Shown: positions 7,750 through 16,552 of the stretch, piece by piece | Numbering within the stretch: the first letter of the stretch is position 1 | Layout of the letters: the number at the start of each line of letters is the position of its first letter | Assembly: GCA_947372165.1 (NCBI GenBank) | Contig: CANBSP010000005.1 | Span: forward strand, 1 to 64,000 | Reading direction: 5' to 3' | Source of the DNA: Actinomycetota bacterium | Lineage (GTDB): Bacteria; Actinomycetota; Actinomycetes; Nanopelagicales; Nanopelagicaceae | Length of the DNA stretch: 64,000 nt | The notes under the pieces: model-generated | Told to the model about the DNA's origin: nothing | What the model saw: the letters and a program-made list of their open reading frames with translations, nothing else | Databases searched by the model: none | Position numbers and translations under genes: made by a program

Positions 7750-8673
7750 ATGACCGCTTCATCGGTTAATTTCCGCAACCTCCAGAGTTCGAATCGTCGC
7801 AAGACCTTCGGACTCTTGGCAGGTATGGGCGCACTCGTCTGGCTCGTTGTCTTTGCAGCGATGACCTATCTCGGTAAGTCAACAACGTTGATCGTCCCGG
7901 TAGCTGTCGGCCTCGCACTGATTTCAGTTTGGGGTTCTTACTACTTCTCTGATTCTCTCGTTATGACAATGACAGGTGCGCGCATCATCGAACGCGATGA
8001 TAATCCCGCACTCTTCAATCTCATTGAAGAGGTCTGTCTTGCATCTGGCCTCAAACTTCCCAAGGTAGCGATCGTGGAAGATAGCGCCCCTAACGCCTTT
8101 GCTACTGGTCGCAATCCTGATCACGCTGTCATTGCTTTCACTACCCGTATTTTAGAAATTATGGATCGCGATTCACTCCAAGGAGTGATTGCCCACGAGA
8201 TGAGCCATGTCGCTAATCGCGACACATTAGTTTCGGCAGTTGCGGCTACAACCGCCGGTGCCATTGCAATCTTGAGCGACATGCTCACCCGGATGATGTT
8301 CTTTGGTGGAATGGGTGATCGTGATGATCGCGAAAATAATCAGAACCCCTTTGCCATTGTGATCTCACTCCTTGTTTTAATTTTGGCGCCGATAGCAGCG
8401 ATTCTGTTGAAGTCAGCAATCTCTCGCAAGCGTGAATCACTCGCTGATGCGACCGCTGTCGCCTTTACCCGAAACCCAGCAGGCCTACGTCGCGCTCTCG
8501 AAACTTTGCAATCTGATACAACGGTCGTGCGTCAGAAATCTAATGCCGTTGCCCATATCTGGATTGAATCGCCACTAGATGGCAAGTCGGTCTCAAAACT
8601 CTTCAGTACTCACCCACCACTTGAAGAGCGCATTGCAATCTTGCGAAATATGGAAGCTAACCCGCGTACCTAA
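7750..8673 (+). CDS. htpX: M48-family membrane zinc metalloprotease HtpX
   Basis: Membrane-bound protease (307 aa) thought to degrade misfolded membrane proteins, active site facing the cytoplasm. Two hydrophobic segments lie near residues 25-65, then the zinc motif HEMSH at about 150-154 (IAHEMSHVANRD) and two more hydrophobic segments around 160-220. The third ligand Glu lies in KRESLADATAV near residue 230. The C-terminal STHPPLEERIAIL is typical of the family. It forms a two-gene unit with lemA and converges with the histidine kinase gene 9 nt beyond its stop. Confidence 0.94.
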   Translation: MTASSVNFRNLQSSNRRKTFGLLAGMGALVWLVVFAAMTYLGKSTTLIVPVAVGLALISVWGSYYFSDSLVMTMTGARIIERDDNPALFNLIEEVCLASGLKLPKVAIVEDSAPNAFATGRNPDHAVIAFTTRILEIMDRDSLQGVIAHEMSHVANRDTLVSAVAATTAGAIAILSDMLTRMMFFGGMGDRDDRENNQNPFAIVISLLVLILAPIAAILLKSAISRKRESLADATAVAFTRNPAGLRRALETLQSDTTVVRQKSNAVAHIWIESPLDGKSVSKLFSTHPPLEERIAILRNMEANPRT

Positions 8674-8682
8674 TTCTTCAAG

Positions 8683-10146
8683 TTAGGCAGTGATGGGGAA
8701 GTGCAGGGTGAAGGTTGAGCCTTTGCCAAGCATGGAATCCACGGTCACTGTGCCGCCATGGGCCTTCATCACAGCATCAACAATCGATAGGCCAAGCCCC
8801 GATCCTTCGCCCTTTGTCCGAGCACGCGAGGTATCGGCGCGGTAGAAGCGCTCGAAGATCTTTGCCTGGTCTTCCTCGGATAATCCCGGACCACGATCTA
8901 CCACCGAGATTGTGACCTCGTGTTCCAACTCTTCGATTGAGATGGAGATTGGGGTCCCGGCAGGTGTATGAGTACGAGCATTGGCCAAGAGATTAGCAAT
9001 TGCCTGATGTATCCGAATGGGATTACCTAAGATGTAATGATCACCAGCTGGTTGATGCACGGTGATCTGGTGGTCCGGTCCTGCTGCGCTCGCAGATGCG
9101 ACAACTTCCTTAACCAATTCATTGAGATCGATCGGCTCTTTCACCAAATCAGGGGTCTGATCCATGCGCGCAAGAAGTAAGAGATCTTCAACGAGCGAGC
9201 CCATGCGAATCGACTCTTTCTCGATCCGGCCAACAAGTTCCTTCGTCTTCTCTTCACCTGAGACCGCGCCTTGTCGATGTAATTCCGCAAAACCACGAAT
9301 CGCAGTAAGTGGCGTGCGCAATTCGTGTGAAGCATCAGCGACAAAGCGTCGAAGCTTTGACTCTGACTCGACCCGCACTGCAAAGGACTCTTCAATCCGG
9401 CTCAACATCTGGTTGAGTGAATGAGTAAGTTTTCCGACCTCAGTGCCGCTGCCAGCTTCTGGGAGACGTGCAGAGAGATCGCCAGATGCGATCGCTGCTG
9501 CGGTCTCTTCGACTTTATCCAGTGGCTTTAAACTCAATCGAATAAAGGTTCGAGCCAAGAGCGCAATCAAAAGTAAGACGATTAAGGAGATTAAGAAGAA
9601 GAGGAATGAAAGCTCGGCGAGAGTTCTATTTACACTCTCAAGTGAAGCAGATACCAAGACCGAACCTTGCTGTGAAGGTAGGACTGTTGCTATAACCCGA
9701 TAATCGGTCTGATCTTTAACGGCCAATGTAAAGGGTTTAGAGCCAGTGGCAGCAACCTTTGCGGTTGTATATGCCGAAAATGAAGTATCAAGAAGAGTCC
9801 CCGAAAGATCGCCACCAAGTTGGCCAATGACGCTACCTGTAGCGTCTAAGAGCGTCACACTCGTCGAGGTCGGGACGCCACGCAATGGGCGGATTGGCCT
9901 AAATTGCATATCGTCAGTGGATTGAGCTTGGCTCTCGATACCTGCACGATCGAGTTGGATTTGGGTCGCACGTGAGATTGTCGTGAGCTGTGTATCAAGT
10001 TGGTTAACGAGAAAATTTCGGAGCGATTGAATCGCCCCGAAATCAGATGCTGTGATTCCGATTGCTGAAACGATCAAGACTGAAACGAGCAGGCGATTAC
10101 GCAGACTCCAATGAGAGAGTTGCGTAATGCGCATCTGAGATTTCAT
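8683..10146 (-). CDS. sensor histidine kinase, HAMP type
   Basis: Membrane sensor of a two-component system (487 aa). TM1 is about residues 18-37; an extracytoplasmic sensor of about 140 residues follows, then TM2 (about 178-203), a HAMP domain (LKPLDKVEETAAAIASGD), the HisKA box with phosphoacceptor His in DASHELRTPLTAIRG, and a HATPase domain with N box NLLANARTHTP, G1 DRGPGL, F box FERFYR and G2 GSGLGLSIV. The layout matches actinobacterial MprB/TrcS-like kinases; the signal is unknown. The regulator gene lies 19 nt upstream on the same strand. Confidence 0.93.
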   Translation of the reverse strand: MKSQMRITQLSHWSLRNRLLVSVLIVSAIGITASDFGAIQSLRNFLVNQLDTQLTTISRATQIQLDRAGIESQAQSTDDMQFRPIRPLRGVPTSTSVTLLDATGSVIGQLGGDLSGTLLDTSFSAYTTAKVAATGSKPFTLAVKDQTDYRVIATVLPSQQGSVLVSASLESVNRTLAELSFLFFLISLIVLLLIALLARTFIRLSLKPLDKVEETAAAIASGDLSARLPEAGSGTEVGKLTHSLNQMLSRIEESFAVRVESESKLRRFVADASHELRTPLTAIRGFAELHRQGAVSGEEKTKELVGRIEKESIRMGSLVEDLLLLARMDQTPDLVKEPIDLNELVKEVVASASAAGPDHQITVHQPAGDHYILGNPIRIHQAIANLLANARTHTPAGTPISISIEELEHEVTISVVDRGPGLSEEDQAKIFERFYRADTSRARTKGEGSGLGLSIVDAVMKAHGGTVTVDSMLGKGSTFTLHFPITA

Positions 10147-10165
10147 TCCTTAATCGCCAATCACA

Positions 10166-10909
10166 TTACTTGGCGGCGGGCATTCGCATGCGATAGCCGA
10201 CACCACGAACGGTATGGATAAGTGGTGGTTCATAGATATCGATCTTCTTGCGAAGATAGGAGACATAAGTTTCGACAATGCCGGCATCTCCACGGAAGTC
10301 ATACTGCCAGACATGATCAAGGATCTGAGACTTACTGACCACGCGGTCGGCATTGATCATGAGGTAACGAAGGAGTGTGAATTCAGTAGGGGAGAGATCG
10401 ACAAGATTGCCGGCACGACGTACCTCGTGAGTTGCTTCATCGAGTTCGAGATCGGCGAATCTCACCTTCTCATCATCAAGATCTGGCTCGGTGACGCCGA
10501 TTCGACGCAAGAGAGCGCGAAGGCGTGCGACAAGCTCTTCTAAACTAAAAGGCTTGGTGACATAGTCATCGCCTCCGATAGTAAGCCCAGCAATTTTATC
10601 TTCGACCGCATCTTTGGCGGTGAGGAAGAGAACTCCCACTGAGTGGCCATCCTGTCGTAGCTGGCGGCAGACATCGAAACCATTTTGATCAGGGAGCATC
10701 ACATCGAGAATCAGTGCATGTGGCTTGAACTCTTCAGCGATGCGAAGTGCTTCAGATCCGGTGGCAGCGGTGCGAACATCGAAGCCAACAAATTTGAGAC
10801 TAGTAGCGATTAACTCCGAGATACTGGATTCATCGTCGACGACGAGAATTCTCTGGGTCGACTGTGCTGATTGTGATGGTGCCTTGCCTTGCAGTGATGT
10901 AGTTGCCAT
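10166..10909 (-). CDS. OmpR/PhoB-type response regulator
   Basis: Transcription regulator (247 aa) partnered with the kinase downstream. The receiver domain (about residues 18-135) shows the acidic pair in VVDDESS, the phosphoacceptor Asp in LILDVMLPDQNG, Thr in FLTAKD and Lys in YVTKPFSLEEL. The DNA-binding winged helix (about 150-245) contains LSPTEFTLLRYLMINADRV and GVGYRMR. It resembles MprA/TrcR-type regulators. A CACTGT hexamer 6 nt before the ATG may serve a leaderless start; an AGGAG lies 12 nt upstream, too far for ideal ribosome binding. Confidence 0.94.
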   Translation of the reverse strand: MATTSLQGKAPSQSAQSTQRILVVDDESSISELIATSLKFVGFDVRTAATGSEALRIAEEFKPHALILDVMLPDQNGFDVCRQLRQDGHSVGVLFLTAKDAVEDKIAGLTIGGDDYVTKPFSLEELVARLRALLRRIGVTEPDLDDEKVRFADLELDEATHEVRRAGNLVDLSPTEFTLLRYLMINADRVVSKSQILDHVWQYDFRGDAGIVETYVSYLRKKIDIYEPPLIHTVRGVGYRMRMPAAK

Positions 10910-10915
10910 GTCGAT

Positions 10916-10921
10916 ACAGTG
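10916..10921 (-). promoter_or_regulatory. possible -10 hexamer of the response regulator
   Basis: CACTGT (minus strand), 6 nt before the ATG at 10909; it differs from TANNNT at the first base. Weak call based on spacing. Confidence 0.25.
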
Positions 10922-11024
10922 CTCCTGCTGGCTGGGGGTTTCCTGAGAACTAGCCTAATCCGAGCCTTGAGATGGCGGAATCCACAGAGATATCAACAGG
11001 TGTGGAGGAGTTACAACGGTGTAA

Positions 11025-11294
11025 TTAGCGCCAGCGAGTTGCGAGCGTGAATCCAGCCCCAATAAAGCCGAAGCCGATGAGCATATTCCAGGCCCCAATC
11101 TTCGGGATTGGATAGCCGGTATTAGAGACGTAATAGATGACGATCCAGATCAAACCAGCGAGGAAGGCGGCGACCATGGTCGGTGCGAGCCAGGATGGTG
11201 ACTCCTTCGGAAGGTGGGCATGCTCCTGTTGCTCAACGACTTGGTCGTGATGGTGCTGCTCTTTAACCTTCTTGCGGACCTTGGATTTAGGCAT
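11025..11294 (-). CDS. crgA: cell division protein CrgA
   Basis: Small septation protein (89 aa) of actinobacteria that interacts with FtsZ and peptidoglycan synthesis proteins in M. tuberculosis. It begins with MPKSKVRKK, a near-invariant CrgA start, then a His-rich hydrophilic stretch and two transmembrane helices (about residues 36-56 and 66-84), ending GFTLATRWR, comparable to the usual TMRW ending. The location next to trpG/pabA and pknB repeats the mycobacterial order crgA-trpG-pknB. Its promoter hexamer is 6 nt before the ATG, so the mRNA is likely leaderless. Confidence 0.92.
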   Translation of the reverse strand: MPKSKVRKKVKEQHHHDQVVEQQEHAHLPKESPSWLAPTMVAAFLAGLIWIVIYYVSNTGYPIPKIGAWNMLIGFGFIGAGFTLATRWR

Positions 11295-11300
11295 GGGGAA

Positions 11301-11306
11301 AGGTTA
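11301..11306 (-). promoter_or_regulatory. -10 hexamer of crgA, leaderless start
   Basis: TAACCT on the minus strand, then 6 nt (TTCCCC), then the crgA ATG at 11294. Confidence 0.55.
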
Positions 11307-11380
11307 CTACATTCTCTGGTCAATCAGGCTGATCTCTCGGATGCCCCTAGACCCCAGAAGCTCCGACTCCGCTTGAAAGA

Positions 11381-11430
11381 GAAGAAAAGAGAAGAAAAGA
11401 CAAGAAAAGATAAGAATAAGTAAGAATAAG
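11381..11430 (+). repeat. 10-bp tandem purine repeat upstream of the amidotransferase gene
   Basis: Five consecutive 10-bp units: GAAGAAAAGA twice, CAAGAAAAGA, then TAAGAATAAG twice. The strand is almost entirely purine and ends 3 nt before the GTG of the amidotransferase gene. It probably lies in the 5' untranslated region, where it may act as an unstructured ribosome-loading stretch. An 11-codon reading frame (11341-11376, MPLDPRSSDSA) precedes it; I do not claim that frame is translated. Confidence 0.7.
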
Positions 11431-11433
11431 CAG

Positions 11434-12084
11434 GTGAGCCCAACCCCAGCAGATCAACCTCGGAAGATTCTGGTTCTCGATAACTATGACTCTTTCGTCT
11501 ACAACCTGGTGCAATACCTGGGACAGATTGGCGCCGAGTGCACCGTCGTTCGCAATGATGAAATTTCAGTGGAGTATGCAAAAGAATTTGATGGCGTCCT
11601 CATCTCCCCAGGACCAGGTACACCAGAGGCGGCGGGAATCTCAATCGCCTTAGTGGAGTACTGCGCTCGCGAACGGATCCCACTCTTCGGTGTCTGCCTT
11701 GGTCACCAAGCGATTGCAACTGCTTTTGGAGCAACCGTTTCTCGCGCACCCGAACTCTTACACGGCAAGACATCCGTCATTACACATAACGGTCACGGTC
11801 TTATGGCAAATATCCCATCCCCGCTCACAGTCACGCGCTATCACTCACTTGCTATCGAACCAGAGACTCTCCCTGATTTTCTTGAGGTCACAAGTGCCAC
11901 CGAATCCGGAATTGTCATGTCGATCGAACATAAGAGCCTGCCAATCTCTGGTGTGCAGTTCCATCCTGAATCAGTTCTTACCGAACATGGCCACAAGATG
12001 TTAGGAAATTGGTTAGTAACCTGCGGTGATTCGGGTGCTCGCGAACGATCTGAAGATTTAACTCCAGTAGTTCTTCGAGCTTAG
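11434..12084 (+). CDS. anthranilate / aminodeoxychorismate synthase glutamine amidotransferase subunit
   Basis: Class I glutamine amidotransferase (216 aa) supplying ammonia for anthranilate (TrpG) or aminodeoxychorismate (PabA) synthesis. Motifs: VLDNYDSFVYNLVQYL at the start, ISPGPGTPE oxyanion loop, catalytic Cys in FGVCLGHQAIA near residue 88, and the His-Glu pair in VQFHPESVLTEHG near residue 180. In many actinobacteria one copy between crgA and pknB serves one or both pathways; sequence alone does not decide, so no symbol is given. The stop overlaps the convergent pknB stop by 3-4 nt. Confidence 0.93.
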   Translation: MSPTPADQPRKILVLDNYDSFVYNLVQYLGQIGAECTVVRNDEISVEYAKEFDGVLISPGPGTPEAAGISIALVEYCARERIPLFGVCLGHQAIATAFGATVSRAPELLHGKTSVITHNGHGLMANIPSPLTVTRYHSLAIEPETLPDFLEVTSATESGIVMSIEHKSLPISGVQFHPESVLTEHGHKMLGNWLVTCGDSGARERSEDLTPVVLRA

Positions 12085-13616
12085 CTCTGTTTATTAACAG
12101 TAATTGTTACTGAGGAACCAATCGCTTGCGAGGCACCAGCAGATGGGGCTTGGGCCAAGACATTACCAATCGCTTGAGTTCCGTCATAGGCATAGATAAT
12201 TTTAAAGAGGAAACCTGCCTGGGTTAAGACGGTCTGGGCTTGGATTTCATTGACAGAGGTAACCAGCGGAACAATTGCGCTACCGCTTGCGATCTGAAGT
12301 ACAACCCCGCTGCCGGCCGGTAACGAACTTCCGGGTGTCGGCGTTACTTGAAGGATGGTGCCAGGGCTTTGGTTGGAATCAACCGGAAGAATTTGGGTGA
12401 CCGAGAGACCGGCTGAAAGCAGTGAATTACGGGCATCAGCAAGGGCCATACCGATGAGATCGACTGGCACAGTGGTATCTCCTGGGCCAGTGGAGAGAAT
12501 AATTGAGATAGATGAACCAGCAGATACCTTCGTTGTTGCTAACGGAAGTTGGCTCGCAACTCGACCGACTGGAATCCGTGCATCTGGTGCTTGAGTGATG
12601 TTGATCGTAAAGTTATGTAGCAACGCCTTTGCTTGATCTTGAGTTAATCCAACAACACTTGGGACTTGGATGGTTGCTGATCCACTCTGCGTGATGGCGA
12701 TGATTGCGGCAGCTGCAGCAAGGAGTACGACTGAAATAATCGCCGTGATGAGGCGACCCTTGCGTGGTTTGATCCGCCTAATCTTTGTCGTGACCGGTTC
12801 ACCCTTCATCGCACGCTTGAGATCTGCGAGCATGGCATGTGCACTCTGATATCTATGAGCAGGATCTTTGGCTAGTGCGACCGAACAGATCGTCGCAAGT
12901 CCAGAATCAAGACCCGGCACTCTCTCATCAAGAGGAATTAATTGACCAGAGACATGTTGGAAGGCGATCGATACAGGTGTATCGCCAGTAAATGGTGGTT
13001 CACCAGAGAGCATCTCATAGAGAACGCAACCAACCGAATAGATATCACTTCGCGCATCGGCGCTCTCACCAGTGGCTTGTTCGGGAGAAAGGTATTGAGC
13101 AGTCCCGACAACATTCCAGGTATTTGTCATGGTCGCACCGATATCAGCGAGTGCCCGGGCGATGCCAAAATCCATCACCTTAATTTCGCCAGATTCAGTG
13201 ATCATGATATTTCCAGGTTTGATATCGCGATGAATGATTCCTTGAGAGTGTGAATAATCAAGGGCATCAAGTATTCCAGCGGTAAAGGTAAGTGCGAGAT
13301 CGATATCTACCGGGCCCTGTTGCAAAATTTCGCGCAAGGTCTGACCTTTGACCAACTCCATAACAATGTAGGAATCGGTGCCATCTTCACCAGAGTCATA
13401 TACCGCAACAATTCCAGGGTGATTGAGGCCGGCTGCTGCTAACGCCTCTTTTCGGAATCGGGCCACGAAGGCGGGGTCACGAGCGAGATCGCTTCGCAGA
13501 ATTTTGATTGCGACATCGCGATTAAGTCGATCATCATGGGCGGTATAGACATCAGCCATACCTCCGGTCCCAATCATGGGACCAACCGTGTAACGGTTTC
13601 CTAGGACCTTACTCAA
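12081..13616 (-). CDS. pknB: Ser/Thr protein kinase with PASTA domains (PknB-like)
   Basis: Membrane kinase (511 aa) coupling cell-wall state to growth. The kinase domain (about residues 9-265) has the Gly loop GTGGMADVY, VAIK lysine, HRDIKPGN catalytic loop, DFG and SPEQA. A basic juxtamembrane segment (KPRKGR) leads into one TM helix (about 290-311), and three PASTA repeats follow (about 318-511, each opening near VPSVVG/VPVDLIG/VPLV). Mycobacterial PknB has four PASTA repeats. It overlaps pstP by 8 nt; pknA, pbpA and rodA, usually in between or nearby, are absent from this locus. Confidence 0.93.
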   Translation of the reverse strand: MSKVLGNRYTVGPMIGTGGMADVYTAHDDRLNRDVAIKILRSDLARDPAFVARFRKEALAAAGLNHPGIVAVYDSGEDGTDSYIVMELVKGQTLREILQQGPVDIDLALTFTAGILDALDYSHSQGIIHRDIKPGNIMITESGEIKVMDFGIARALADIGATMTNTWNVVGTAQYLSPEQATGESADARSDIYSVGCVLYEMLSGEPPFTGDTPVSIAFQHVSGQLIPLDERVPGLDSGLATICSVALAKDPAHRYQSAHAMLADLKRAMKGEPVTTKIRRIKPRKGRLITAIISVVLLAAAAAIIAITQSGSATIQVPSVVGLTQDQAKALLHNFTINITQAPDARIPVGRVASQLPLATTKVSAGSSISIILSTGPGDTTVPVDLIGMALADARNSLLSAGLSVTQILPVDSNQSPGTILQVTPTPGSSLPAGSGVVLQIASGSAIVPLVTSVNEIQAQTVLTQAGFLFKIIYAYDGTQAIGNVLAQAPSAGASQAIGSSVTITVNKQS

Positions 13617-14382
13617 GAGCAGCTCCTAGTAACTCATGGTACGTGAGATCTTCATCGACAATCTCGGCCCAGATAAGTGTGATGTTATCCGGAGCGCCTT
13701 TATCTTTTGTCGCAGCGATTAAATCGGCAAGCAAATCCTGCTCACTACTCTTCTTGATGATCTGTTCGATCTCATGGTCAGAGAGAACCGATGTCAGGCC
13801 ATCACTGCAGAGAAGGAATTTCTCACCGCTGGCTGCATCTAGACAGACCAACACGGGATCAATTCCAGAATCACCCATCAGGGCTTGCGTCAACAGTGAA
13901 CGTTGTGGATGGTTATGAACTTCATCAGGTGTAAGTCGACCTTGATCAATGAGCTCTTGCATCACTGTGTGATCGATACTCAACTGCGATAGTCGCTTGC
14001 CATTCCAACGATAAGCGCGGGAGTCACCAATGTGGAGAAGTTCAACAGTGCGATCGGTTAAATGCAATGAAGTAAGTGTTGTTCCCATTCCATTAAGGGC
14101 AGGATTCTCAGAAGTGCGGTCAACAATCTCTTGATCAATTGAATAACAAATATTAAGAAGTAAATCTTCGCGAGATTCTTCATCGATTGCCGTATCGTCT
14201 AAGACGACTCCTAATGAGGACAGTGATGTAATCGCAATATGAGAGGCGACTTCACCAGCTGCATGTCCGCCCATTCCATCGGCGACCGCGATCAATCGCG
14301 GTGAGACTAAGCCAGCGTCTTCATTGCCTTCGCGGACGAGACCGCGGTCAGTTGCAGCAAGCACTCGGAACGACCGAACCAT
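13609..14382 (-). CDS. pstP: PP2C-family Ser/Thr phosphatase (PstP-like)
   Basis: Metal-dependent phosphatase (257 aa from ATG) expected to reverse PknB phosphorylation. PP2C motifs: TDRGLVREGNEDAG, ADGMGGHAAGE with metal-binding Asp, HIGDSRAYRWNGKRL, LCSDGLT and GAPDNITLIW. I chose the ATG at 14382 over the GTG at 14385 because a GGAAGGGG ribosome site is better spaced. The protein stops after the catalytic domain, so it lacks the TM helix and extracellular part of mycobacterial PstP and is probably soluble. Divergent from pheA. Confidence 0.92.
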   Translation of the reverse strand: MVRSFRVLAATDRGLVREGNEDAGLVSPRLIAVADGMGGHAAGEVASHIAITSLSSLGVVLDDTAIDEESREDLLLNICYSIDQEIVDRTSENPALNGMGTTLTSLHLTDRTVELLHIGDSRAYRWNGKRLSQLSIDHTVMQELIDQGRLTPDEVHNHPQRSLLTQALMGDSGIDPVLVCLDAASGEKFLLCSDGLTSVLSDHEIEQIIKKSSEQDLLADLIAATKDKGAPDNITLIWAEIVDEDLTYHELLGAALE

Positions 14383-14437
14383 CACTGCCCCTTCCGCGTG
14401 AAGTAGATATGGATTACGAGCCCTGAGCCTAACAAGT

Positions 14438-14443
14438 TACCCT
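14438..14443 (+). promoter_or_regulatory. -10 hexamer of pheA, leaderless start
   Basis: TACCCT, 6 nt before the GTG start at 14450. Confidence 0.55.
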
Positions 14444-14449
14444 TAGCCT

Positions 14450-15277
14450 GTGACCCGGTATGCCTATCTTGGACCTGAAGGAACATTTACGGAAGCGGCA
14501 CTGCGTCAGATAACCACCGCTGATGATGAGCTGATCGCGTACGCAAATGTGACCGCCGCCTTGGATGCTGTCCGCGCCGGCGCAGTAAGTAAGGCGCTCG
14601 TCCCAATCGAGAATTCAGTCGAAGGCGTAGTCGCTCGAACTTTGGATGAACTCGCAATCGGCACACAACTTGTCATTACTGCCGAGACCACACTTCCCGT
14701 CTCCTTTGCATTAATGGTGATGCCAGATCGTGTTGGCGAGAAGATCAATCGAATCGCGACCCATCCGCACGCTGAATCGCAATGTCGCACCTACATTGCC
14801 CGCGAACTTCCTGATGTTGAGATCATTGATACGCCATCGACCGCCGCGGCGGCTAAATCTCTCTCTGATCGAACATTTGATGCAGCGATTGCGGCGAAGT
14901 GGGCGGCAGAGAAATATGGCCGTACTGTGATCGCCGAGGACATTGGTGAGAATCAGGGAGCCATCACTCGATTTGTTGTCGCCGAACTACCTGGTGATGT
15001 ACCTGCGCCAACCCGCAATGATCGCACCTCACTTGTTGCCTATATCGATATCGACCACGCAGGAGCTCTTCTTGAGATTCTCACCGAATTTGCAAAGAAT
15101 GATGTGAACCTCACCTTCATTCAAAGTCGCCCAACCGGGCGCGAGCTCGGCCATTACCACTTCATCATGGATGTAGAAGGCCACATCACGGATGAACCGG
15201 TCGCAGCGGCAGTAAAGGGGCTACGCGAGATCTGTGAAGATATTCGCTTCCTCGGCTCTTATCCGAGAGTTCGGTAG
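14450..15277 (+). CDS. pheA: prephenate dehydratase
   Basis: Converts prephenate to phenylpyruvate in phenylalanine synthesis (275 aa, cytoplasmic). The catalytic domain (about residues 1-180) shows YLGPEGTFTEAAL, LVPIENSVEGVV, a THPHAESQCR loop, STAAAAK and the catalytic GAITRFVV threonine motif. A C-terminal ACT domain (about 195-270: RTSLVAYIDIDHAGALLEIL, FIQSRPTGRELGHYHF) gives feedback control by phenylalanine; the ESRP motif of the family reads QSRP here. A stand-alone dehydratase without chorismate mutase is normal for actinobacteria. Confidence 0.95.
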   Translation: MTRYAYLGPEGTFTEAALRQITTADDELIAYANVTAALDAVRAGAVSKALVPIENSVEGVVARTLDELAIGTQLVITAETTLPVSFALMVMPDRVGEKINRIATHPHAESQCRTYIARELPDVEIIDTPSTAAAAKSLSDRTFDAAIAAKWAAEKYGRTVIAEDIGENQGAITRFVVAELPGDVPAPTRNDRTSLVAYIDIDHAGALLEILTEFAKNDVNLTFIQSRPTGRELGHYHFIMDVEGHITDEPVAAAVKGLREICEDIRFLGSYPRVR

Positions 15278-15280
15278 AGT
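15275..15280 (+). promoter_or_regulatory. -10 hexamer of serS built on the pheA stop codon
   Basis: TAGAGT; its first three bases are the pheA stop codon. Six nt (GAACCC) separate it from the serS GTG at 15287, giving a predicted leaderless serS mRNA. Confidence 0.55.
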
Positions 15281-15286
15281 GAACCC

Positions 15287-16552
15287 GTGATCGATCTCAA
15301 AGTAATCCGCGAAAATCCAGATGCTGCACGCGCATCACAGAAGGTCCGTGGTGAAGATCCTGCCCTGATCGATCAGGTTATTGCTGCTGATGATGCCCGC
15401 CGTACCGCCCTTACTACCTTTGAAGCGCTTCGAGCCGAACAGAACCTCTTATCCAAGAGCGTTGGCGCAGCAAAAGGCGAAGAGAAAGCTCCGTTATTAG
15501 AGAAGGCGAAGGCGCTCTCTGCTCAAGTTAAAGCGGCAGAAGCAACAGCGAGTGAGTTAGCAGAAAAAGCCCAATCAATTCTGCTGCAGATACATAATTT
15601 GATTGATACCGATGCACCAATCGGTGGCGAAGAAGATTTCGTCATCATCGAGCATGTAGGAACTCCACGTGATTTCACAGTCGATGGTTTCGAGCCACGC
15701 GACCATGTTGAGATCGGCAAGATCCTTAAAGCAATCGATACCGAACGCGGCGCGAAGGTCTCTGGTTCGCGTTTCTATTACCTCACCGGTATGGGTGCTC
15801 TCCTTGAATTTGCACTTGTAAATTATGCAATCTCATCGGCAACCAAAGCTGGATTCACACCAGTGATTCCACCTGTCTTGGTTAAACCACATGCGATGGA
15901 AGGCACCGGATTCTTAGGCCAAGCGGCCGAGAATGTCTTCCACTTAGAAGAAGATGATTTCTATCTCGTGGGTACTTCAGAAGTTCCACTTGCTGCCTAT
16001 CACATGGATGAGATCCTCGATCAACTGCCATTGCGTTACGCCGGTTACTCATCATGTTTCCGTCGAGAAGCTGGAACTTACGGCAAAGATACCCGCGGAA
16101 TTATTCGCGTTCACCAATTCGATAAGGTCGAGATGTTCACCTTCTGCAAACCAGAAGATGCGAAAGCCGAACACCTTCGATTGTTGCAATGGGAGAAGGA
16201 TTTCATGAATGCGATGGAGATCCCGTATCGCGTGATCGACGTTGCATCAGGTGATCTCGGTGCATCTGCGATTCGTAAGTTCGATATCGAAGCATGGATT
16301 CCGACTCAAAACGCATATCGCGAAGTCACATCGACCTCTAATTGCACCGAATTTCAAGCTCGCCGTTTAAATATTCGCTATCGGGAAGAGAGCGGAACAC
16401 GGGCAGTTGCAACATTAAACGGCACACTCGTTGCGATTCCTCGCATGATTGTTGCGATTCTTGAGAACCATCAAAATGACGATGGTTCAGTCAACGTTCC
16501 GCAAGCGCTTCGTCCATTCCTCGGCGTAGATAGATTGTTACCGCAAGCGTGA
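15287..16552 (+). CDS. serS: seryl-tRNA synthetase
   Basis: Charges tRNA-Ser (421 aa). The N-terminal coiled-coil arm (about residues 25-105, Ala/Glu/Lys-rich) grips the long variable arm of tRNA-Ser; the class II catalytic core carries motif 1 ([11 protein letters not shown]), motif 2 ([25 protein letters not shown]) and motif 3 ([17 protein letters not shown]). The GTG start has no Shine-Dalgarno site. The stop overlaps the next gene as GTGA. Two tRNA-Ser genes lie in the same window. Confidence 0.97.
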   Translation: MIDLKVIRENPDAARASQKVRGEDPALIDQVIAADDARRTALTTFEALRAEQNLLSKSVGAAKGEEKAPLLEKAKALSAQVKAAEATASELAEKAQSILLQIHNLIDTDAPIGGEEDFVIIEHVGTPRDFTVDGFEPRDHVEIGKILKAIDTERGAKVSGSRFYYLTGMGALLEFALVNYAISSATKAGFTPVIPPVLVKPHAMEGTGFLGQAAENVFHLEEDDFYLVGTSEVPLAAYHMDEILDQLPLRYAGYSSCFRREAGTYGKDTRGIIRVHQFDKVEMFTFCKPEDAKAEHLRLLQWEKDFMNAMEIPYRVIDVASGDLGASAIRKFDIEAWIPTQNAYREVTSTSNCTEFQARRLNIRYREESGTRAVATLNGTLVAIPRMIVAILENHQNDDGSVNVPQALRPFLGVDRLLPQA

